Part shown: in pieces, positions 45,871-64,000 of the stretch
How positions within the stretch are numbered: the stretch's first letter is position 1
Layout: each line of letters opens with the position of its first letter
Assembly (NCBI GenBank): GCA_012861695.1
Contig: JAAOOA010000127.1
Location: 26,908,556 to 26,972,555 of the forward strand
Direction: 5' to 3'
Length of the DNA stretch: 64,000 bases
Source: Trematomus loennbergii
Taxonomy: Eukaryota; Chordata; Actinopteri; Perciformes; Nototheniidae
Translations under genes and position numbers: made by a program
The notes under the pieces: generated by a model
Told to the model about the DNA's origin: nothing
What the model saw: only the letters and a program-made list of their open reading frames with translations
The model's database searches: none

Positions 45871-47072
45871 CTCCTGATTGAACTGATTCTGAGGGATTTT
45901 CAATTGATCAGCTTCCAGATACAGTTGTATTTAACCTTTAATCACATCCTTATAACGCACCGTTATTCTTAATTTCAGTTATTCTGCAGCAATTCTCTTC
46001 AAAAATATGATTGTTTTATAAATAAAGTACTAAGGGATAATATTTGTTTGACTTTTTCTGAATAAATGTGATGTATTACTCGTGTTAACCGACGTAACAA
46101 AAGCCTCTAGATAGTTCTGCTGTGTGTCAGTGTTGTAAAACAATAAAGCCAGTCCATGTGAGGGGAATCCTTTTATAGGCACTGTAAATCCTCCACTGCA
46201 CGTTATTTCCAAGGAACTCATATTGTTACATATTTGTATTTTATCATGTAGGTGGTTGAAGTCCAGTGAAGTACTTCTACATAATTTCGTCAAATACATC
46301 CTGCTATGGTATGAACTTTGAACTGAGTATTGTATGCCCATATAATCCACAGATTACTGAATATAAGGAGCTCAGGTGCTGAATATGAAACAGTCTGGCC
46401 TCTGTCTGCAAACTACAGACTGAAGTGGAAAGGTCTGTAAAAAAAGTTAAGACTGACTACGACTAAAAGTTGTTTTTACAATTTAAAAGCGCATTAAATA
46501 TTTATATCACCATGTATATAGATATATGTACTGTATTGATCCACATTTGTATTTATGCTACAGCAGAAGATTATGAAGTCCTACAAAGCAATACAATTAA
46601 AAGTAAATGTAATCATAGCAAAAGGACAAAGAAACATATATAGAGTTTTTAGAGTACACAATTTAATGGGAAAAGTTAGAATAGACTTACCAAAAAAAGA
46701 TACTATCTACATTTGACAAGTGTGTGCAGTTTTTTAATTCAAAGTTTGAGTGTAAGTTTAATATGAGTTGTTGAAAAAGCAAAAGACAGTGAAGTCTGGT
46801 GTATTTACAAAAGAGTATGCATGCATTAACACCATGCCTCAAACATGTCACATATTAGTCCGAACAGGTCACCAGAGATCTATTTGTTCTTTTTAATCAT
46901 CATTTTTTATACTTTAAAGAATCATATCAGGAAAAATGTGAGATTGGGGAAGTGCCAAATCTTTTCTGCTTGTTGTTGATTGGAGGTCATAGATAGTTAA
47001 CCTACGTTGTGTTACTTAAAGTGATTAAAGTTACTTGAGTGCTTCTGATTTCCCCTTGAGTAAAGTCAAATC
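45871..47072. other. Gene-free stretch, nothing recognised
   Basis: AT-rich, with no exon or clear repeat. Confidence 0.4.
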
Positions 47073-47375
47073 TATGGAGCTAATTTCCTGCCATAACTCC
47101 ACAAACAAACATAATGCCTTATGATTCACTAACAAACACAGTGTGGTTTGCAAATACAAAGCACCATCTACTAACTAATGCATTTAGTTTTGCAAATAAA
47201 AAACCTATCTATCAAACAAACACATTACATTTGTCTAATAAATCATGTTTCAGAGACAAATTCAGCAAGTACACAAACATATTTTCTATGAGTACTGTGT
47301 TTGAAGTGAATCATAAGGCATTTGTAAAACTTGTGTAGTTTGTTTGTGGAGTTATGGCAGGAAATTAGCTCCATA
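47073..47375. mobile_element. MITE with long terminal repeats and TA ends (Tc1/mariner-like)
   Basis: TATGGAGCTAATTTCCTGCC continues through ATAACTCCACAAACAAAC and is inverted at the right end (GTTTGTTTGTGGAGTTATGG to GCTCCATA). The arms are almost identical over about 38 bp, with TA at both edges. The 303-bp length fits a mariner-type MITE. Confidence 0.85.
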
Positions 47376-48013
47376 CAAATCAGCCATGACTCGCAGTTGT
47401 TTTTAATGATATGATGAATTGGATTGACCTTGTTGTGAAGCTGAGAAAGATTCATTATTCCTGTGAAAAAGTAAAAATGGAGGGACTGCATTGTGTGTTT
47501 TTGGCCTGTGGGTAACACACCTCGGTGGGATATAAAACCTCCTCAGTGCAGGACCCCTGTTCACTCTGATGTCCTTTAGTATTCACACCACGCACTTCTC
47601 CACCACTGTCAAGATGGCCAATTTACAATACGTGACTTCCTGTACAAAGCAATTTTCAAAATAAAATCCTTATAACCCTTTTGAGGGAGCGTGTAAATTA
47701 AAAAGCATAATAGATAAAGGAAATGCTATGAGATGCCATTTGAAACATTGATTTTTGTTATTTGGGAAGAGATTTATCCATGCACGGAAATCTATATTAT
47801 TCATTTCTAGCATTGTCCTATTTGTAAAGACTGACTGCCATCTCTGTCATTTTTGTAAATGTAATGTGACATCAGTTTTAAAGCAAGTTATAATTTGTAC
47901 TAAGGTTATACTTACTCCTTGTGAAGGACCAGGGTACACACAAACTGGGAGAGCAGGTTGACAGAAATAGGGATTTTATTTACCCAAAATACATACAGTT
48001 CTTTAAGGATAGG
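47376..48013. other. Gene-free stretch, nothing recognised
   Basis: No exon or repeat end was recognised between the TA-flanked MITE and the foldback element. Confidence 0.4.
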
Positions 48014-48040
48014 TAATACTACGGTGGCCCGGAAGTGCAA

Positions 48041-48340
48041 GACACCACAGCATTTCACAAAACACCACAGCATTTCAGAAAACACCACAGCATTTCAGAA
48101 AATACTACAGCATTTCAGAAAACGCCACAGCATTTCACAAAACGCCGCAGCATTTCACAAAACGCCGCAGCATTTCACAAAACGCCGCAGCATTTCACAA
48201 AACGCCACAGCATTTCACAAAACGCCGCAGCATTTCACAAAACGCCACAGCATTTCACAAAACGCCGCAGCATTTCAGAAACGCCACAGCATTTCAGAAA
48301 ACGCCGCAACATTTCAGAAAACGCCACAGCATTTCACATT
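48041..48340. repeat. 20-bp tandem array, left arm of the foldback element
   Basis: About 15 units of CGCCACAGCATTTCACAAAA and variants (CACAAA/CAGAAA, GCCGC/GCCAC). All three + frames are open across it because no unit contains a stop. Confidence 0.95.
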
Positions 48341-48853
48341 GGACGGAAAGGGTATTCCTTTAGGGAGAACACTTCTTGTTTGTGATTGGACAGAGCCAGC
48401 CAGAGAAGCACTGCTGTGATTGGTTGTTTTTGCTGCCAGTCAAGAAATGACGCTTCGTGATTGGTCAGCACCTGACAGCGCAACATGTCCCAACACATCA
48501 ACCGTTAGCTGTTAGCACACACTCAGAGCTCACAGCTCCTCATATCTGTTCAGAAACTGGACAAAAGTTAAACAAGTACAAACCACAGACTGTCTATGTC
48601 ATGGTGAATACAGTCGCTGCTTTATTTATGTCTGTATGATGTTGTTGTGAGTGTGGACGGAGCAGCTACAGGTTAGTTTAGCCTGATGGATCCGATTCCA
48701 TTCAGAAAACACGCATTTTAAAAGCTTTTCGCCTGCCGTCTTGTCTGCAGACTTGTCAAAGCATTAATTCATGGTTTTTACTAACCGGTATCAGTATGTA
48801 GTTACTTCGGCATCACTTTGAAACGTGTATTACAATTAAATCACGGTCAATAT

Positions 48854-49215
48854 TGTAACGGACTGGTTATAATGTTGATGTTTGATGTGTTTGTTGTTCA
48901 CAGTTTGTTTGCATTTTACAGAGTGTCAGTGAACGTGCCACTGTTTTGATGGACGGTTTTGTGACCTGTAGCTGTGGGTTTGGGTGGGAGAGTGTTGTCT
49001 GGTTGGTTGGGGCTGGAAGAGGGAGGTTCCGGGAGGGGGAGACGCGGGAAGCGAGAGAGGAGTTAGGGGAATATGTGACGGAGAGTGAGGATATACGACA
49101 GAGTTAGTGGATTGTTTGGCGTGGTTATGGCCAACAGTAACCTGTGATCTGTATAATAAACTCCCGGATAAAGGACAAACCAAGCCTCGCTGTGTTCCTG
49201 TAGCGAGACGCTACA
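48854..49215. mobile_element. Solo LTR nested in the foldback element
   Basis: Starts TGTAACGGACTGG and ends GAGACGCTACA (TGTA...TACA ends), flanked by ATAT on both sides (48850-48853, 49216-49219). It contains an AATAAA at about 49154 within TATAATAAACTCCC and a GC-richer body. It fits a solo LTR of a Ty3/gypsy-like element. No internal coding region is present. Confidence 0.7.
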
Positions 49216-49868
49216 ATATGTTCATTTTGTTGTAGTTGGTATCTCCCATAGAATTTACATGGAGATCTCCAGCGCGTCTTGTTTGAATGACAGGAGCAAA
49301 CACAGCTGACAGCCGCGGTGAAACTCGAGCGATTAGAGCGATGCGAATATTGGGTAGTCTATAGCATTTACATGGAGATAAGCCCCTTAAAAACCATGAA
49401 TTAATAAAGCATTAAATCATGGTTTTTTCGCATTGCTCTAATCGCTCGAGTTTCACCGCAGCTGTCAGTGTTTACTCCTGTCATTCAAACAAGACGTGCT
49501 GGAGAGAGGGCGGATCGATCAGGCTAAACTAACCTGTAGCTGCTCCGTCCACACTCACAACAGCGTCATACAGACATAAATAAAGCAGTGACTGTATTCG
49601 CCATGACATAGACAGTCTGTGGTTTGTACTTTTTTAACTTTTGTCCAGTTTCTGAACAGATATGAGGAGCTGTGAGCTCTGAGTGTGTGCTAACAGGTAA
49701 CGGTTGATGTGTTGGGACATGTTGCGCTGTCGGGTGCTGACCAATCACGAAGCGTCATTTCTTGACTGGCAGCAAAAACAACCAATCACAGCAGTGCTTC
49801 TATGGCTGGCTCTGTCCAATCACAAACAAGAAGTGTTCTCCCTAAAGGAATACCCTTTCCGTCCAATG

Positions 49869-50245
49869 TGAAATGCTGTGGCGTTTTCTGAAATGCTGCG
49901 GCGTTTTGTGAAATGCTGCGGCGTTTTGTGAAATGCTGCGGCGTTTTGTGAAATGCTGCGGCGTTTTGTGAAATGCTGCGGCGTTTTGTGAAATGCTGTG
50001 GCGTTTTGTGAAATGCTGTGGCGTTTGTGAAATGCTGCGGCGTTTTGTGAAATGCTGTTGTGTTTTCTGAAATGCTGTGGTGTTTTCTGAAATGCTGTGG
50101 CGTTTTCTGAAATGCTGTAGTGTTTTCTGAAATGCTGCGGCGTTTTGTGAAATGCTGTGGCGTTTTGTGAAATGCTGTGGTGTTTTCTGAAATGCTGTAG
50201 TGTTTTCTGAAATGCTGTTGTGTTTTCTGAAATGCTGTGGTGTCT
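49869..50245. repeat. 20-bp tandem array, right arm of the foldback element
   Basis: About 19 units on the minus strand of the same 20-bp repeat, four more than the left arm, with TGTTGTG and TGTAGTG variants towards the outer end. Confidence 0.95.
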
Positions 50246-50271
50246 TGCACTTCCGGGCCACCGTATAATAC

Positions 50272-50808
50272 AATCAACATAATACGAAAAAACATCATTA
50301 TACAACATAAACGCTCTAAGAACAACTGAATTTAAAAAGAACTTCAATAAAACCTGTTGAGGGCTCCTCTGTCTGAGACACACTGCCTTACTTTCCACAC
50401 TGCAGGTCTTTATAATGGGCTGGCCAGTCCATAGTTGATTGCAGGGGGACAAAGACATTGTTCTCTAAGTCGCTTTGATGGAGAAGCACCCCGAACACCC
50501 CTTGGGTTTTAAGTGAATGCCACAGTCCAACCAGGAAGACACATCCATAGGCAGGGGTGATTCAGCAGCTCTGCTTTTTGCTAAGAGAAGATGAGCTGCT
50601 GAACACTGACAAAGGTTGGAGTAACACTTAACAATTAACAATGACTACATCTGACAAGATTGTGTGCACTCAATCTAGTAAAATAAAGTTGGTAAGAAGA
50701 AGTGTCTGGTTGTATGTAAGATGTTAGTCAGATTTAAGAAACTTTTAAGAGGTGTTGTTGGTTTTGAGGCCTGCAGTTACAGCCTTCACACTCGTACATT
50801 TAATCATC
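50272..50808. other. Gene-free stretch, nothing recognised
   Basis: No exon or repeat end was recognised. Confidence 0.35.
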
Positions 50809-51268
50809 AGTGGTGTAAAGTAAGTATATTTATTTACTCAAGAACTGAACTTAAGAACACTTTTCAGGTACTTTTACTCCACTAAATGTATTTAATATCT
50901 TTAGTTACTTTGCAGATCTGGATTAATGATGGTAAATATAATAAAGTGTTGAATCAGACTCTAGTTCCACCTGGAGTAAATTCACAAGCTACCCTGCAGT
51001 ATACAAAGTCATTCAAACTAGCTGCACCTTTACCAGCTTTGATAACACTTTAATGATCAATCATTATAATCACAACATATCATATATATTATTCTGAAAT
51101 GAGCCAATCTGCATCATGAGTACTTTCACTTTTGGGACTTTAAGTATATTTTGATGCTAGTACATTTACTTGAGTGACATTTTGATTGCAGTACTTGTAC
51201 TGTAACAGAGTATTCGCTTTCCCACACAGTAGTACTTAAGTACACGATCTGAGTACTTCTCCCACTTC
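50809..51268. mobile_element. hAT-like MITE of the AAGTACT family, copy 2
   Basis: Starts CAGTGGTGTAAAGTAAG and ends AGTACTTCTCCCACTTCTT. The interior matches copy 1 at 11763-12242 (CCACCTGGAGTAAATTCACA, CTACCCTGCAGTATACAAAG). Confidence 0.7.
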
Positions 51269-51359
51269 TTGAAAACATTATCTTAATCATGCACCATGCA
51301 GTAAAGTATAATGGAAATGCAACAATCAAGTAAAGTATATTACCTATCAGGCTATCATG

Positions 51360-51525
51360 TTCTGTTTCTATTATATTCTATTTTATTTACTTGCACTATT
51401 TTATCTGTTTTATTGTGTTGCACCGTTGGAGGAGCCTGTGACCTAAGATTGTAATTGTCATAACTACACTGTAGCTATGCACACATGACAATAAAAGCCT
51501 TGAAACTTGAAACTTGAAACATGAA
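51360..51525 (+). mobile_element. L2-type LINE 3' tail just upstream of ckmt1
   Basis: GCACCGTTGGAGGAGCCTGT, then GACAATAAAAGCCTTGAAAC with repeated TTGAAAC units, the same tail as the LINE ending at 37345. It ends about 180 bp before the ckmt1 start codon. Confidence 0.8.
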
Positions 51526-51705
51526 TTGTCTTTTGTTTTGAAGGATGTGTTTCCGGTGTGTGTTTCTCCGTCCATCTTGACGCCTCTTCGGTTACTCCGG
51601 TTCCCCGGGCTGTCATTCCATCAGAGGCTCTTCATCACCTGTCCCACCCTCACCGTGGGAATAATACGCTTTATTAAACATCAAAACAGAGAAAAAAATA
51701 CAAAA

Positions 51706-63264
<11,559 letters not shown>

Positions 63265-63279
63265 CACTCATTGTGTCTG

Positions 63280-63370
63280 ATTCAAATTCAAAGGAGCTTT
63301 ATTAGCATAACAAAAACATATTATTGCTAAAGCATGTTGTACAAGGTGTTACATCAACAAAGTTAACAAC
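63280..63370 (-). mobile_element. LINE 3' tail fragment, minus strand
   Basis: TTCAAATTCAAAGGAGCTTT then ATTAGCATAACAAAAACATA, read backwards as a LINE tail with a TTTGAA repeat. Confidence 0.45.
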
Positions 63371-63434
63371 ATTAAAATAAGAACACTAAGCCTACTTGTT
63401 AACAATACATGTGGCAAAACATTAAACTTACATC

Positions 63435-64000
63435 TTAAAGGTCCCCTATTATACTGTTTTCATCAATATAGTATAGGTCACAGATATATACAAAACATGT
63501 CTCTGAAGTGTTTGGCTCCAAACACCAAACAGATCATTGCAGCACCATAATCCCCTCTGTTTCAGCCCTGTTTCAAAGTGCTGATTATTTTCATCTAAAG
63601 TAACAGACAGAGGTCTGTTACTTTAGATGAAAATAAGGAGCCCTCCCCACGCCCCTCTGAGAGGTATTTGGTTACAAAGAACACAATGGTGCTCTAGTAC
63701 CCCATTCACACAACGGTGTTTCGGGGCCGGTTCGGTGCTGGTGCTTGAAAAGCACCGGGTTTTCCTGTTCACACCGCAGCAGAGCAGCGTCATAGCTCCG
63801 GAATCCGGTTCGTTTCGAGCACCAAAAAGTTGTCCGTGTAGAAGCAAGAACCGCTTACGTCGGAGGGGGGCGAGATTAACCTGAGCTAAAGTTAAGGCGA
63901 GTACGGCAAATAAAAGTTGTAACAAGCAGTAGTGCTGAGCAAAGTGACTAGAACGCAACCACACACTTGTAAAAACAAAACACGCTTTATAAAGTCAGGC
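63435..64000. mobile_element. TTAA-flanked MITE, family B, copy 2, with a further insertion, cut by the window edge
   Basis: Starts TTAAAGGTCCCCTATTATAC and matches 8321-8811 until about 63695. From there a GC-richer stretch begins (CCCCATTCACACAACGGTG, GGTGCTTGAAAAGCACCGGG), probably a second element. Neither right end is in the window. Confidence 0.7.

Larger units (their letters stand above)
48020..50265. mobile_element. Foldback-type element with tandem-repeat arms
   Basis: Begins TACGGTGGCCCGGAAGTGCA and ends TGCACTTCCGGGCCACCGTA; both sides have TAATAC (48014-48019 and 50266-50271), a 6-bp target duplication. The arms, about 48020-48692 and 49507-50265, are inverted copies. Each carries a tandem array of a 20-bp unit (ACGCCGCAGCATTTCACAAA), about 15 units on the left and 19 on the right. 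The rest of each arm contains AAGAAATGACGCTTCGTGA and TTGTGATTGGACAGAGCCAG. Long inverted arms with internal subrepeats are the hallmark of foldback elements. No transposase is present. Confidence 0.9.

Noticed and set aside
47958..48419. Long open frames (116-153 codons) over the left foldback array
   Set aside because: All three frames of one strand are open because the 20-bp unit has no stop; the predicted proteins are pure repeat and resemble no family.
48041..50245. CRISPR-like regularly spaced repeats
   Set aside because: The units are contiguous with no unique spacers, and the host is a vertebrate.
49786..50458. Long minus-strand frames (143-212 codons) over the right foldback array
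   Set aside because: Same cause as the left array, on the other strand.

Overview
This window looks like nuclear DNA from a teleost fish, probably a percomorph. Its genes are split into many short exons with GT-AG introns, the three recognisable genes are vertebrate genes, and the rest is packed with fish-type repeats: hAT and TTAA-flanked MITEs, L2/CR1/Rex-type LINE pieces, tRNA-derived SINEs and CA/TG microsatellites. All three genes are on the + strand. No operon, phage, CRISPR or plasmid feature is present.

Layout. 1-9.5 kb: gene-free, with a short TIR element at the left edge, LINE and SINE pieces, microsatellites and two TTAA MITEs. 9.86-11.3 kb: an apparently single-exon C11orf96 (Ag2) homologue with a TATA box and a poly(A) signal; its frame is broken in an AG run. 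11.3-17.7 kb: gene-free, with a hAT MITE carrying a perfect 8-bp target duplication. 17.7-44.2 kb: ticrr (Treslin), 21 coding exons from ATG 18110 to stop 43693, with introns swollen by hAT, piggyBac-like and foldback-related elements and a 3-kb L2-type LINE. 44.2-51.5 kb: gene-free, with LINE pieces, a TA-flanked MITE and a 2.25-kb foldback element with a solo LTR inside. 51.7 kb to the end: mitochondrial creatine kinase (ckmt1-like), exons 1-6; the remaining exons lie beyond the window.

The genes do not form a pathway. Treslin acts in replication origin firing, Ckmt1 in mitochondrial phosphocreatine energy transfer, and C11orf96 is uncharacterised.

Most notable observations: (1) ticrr is recognisable across its whole length but carries roughly ten one- or two-base frame breaks, several of them a shortened base doublet, while ckmt1 is clean. 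This suggests consensus errors rather than a dead gene, but that is untested. (2) A hAT element inserted so that its 8-bp target duplication is the exon 4 splice donor of ticrr. (3) A foldback element has 20-bp tandem subrepeats in both arms and a core shared with a separate MITE. (4) ckmt1 intron 4 holds a decayed second copy of the end of exon 4, and the same LINE tail lies in opposite orientation in each copy. I found no convincing new multi-gene system.
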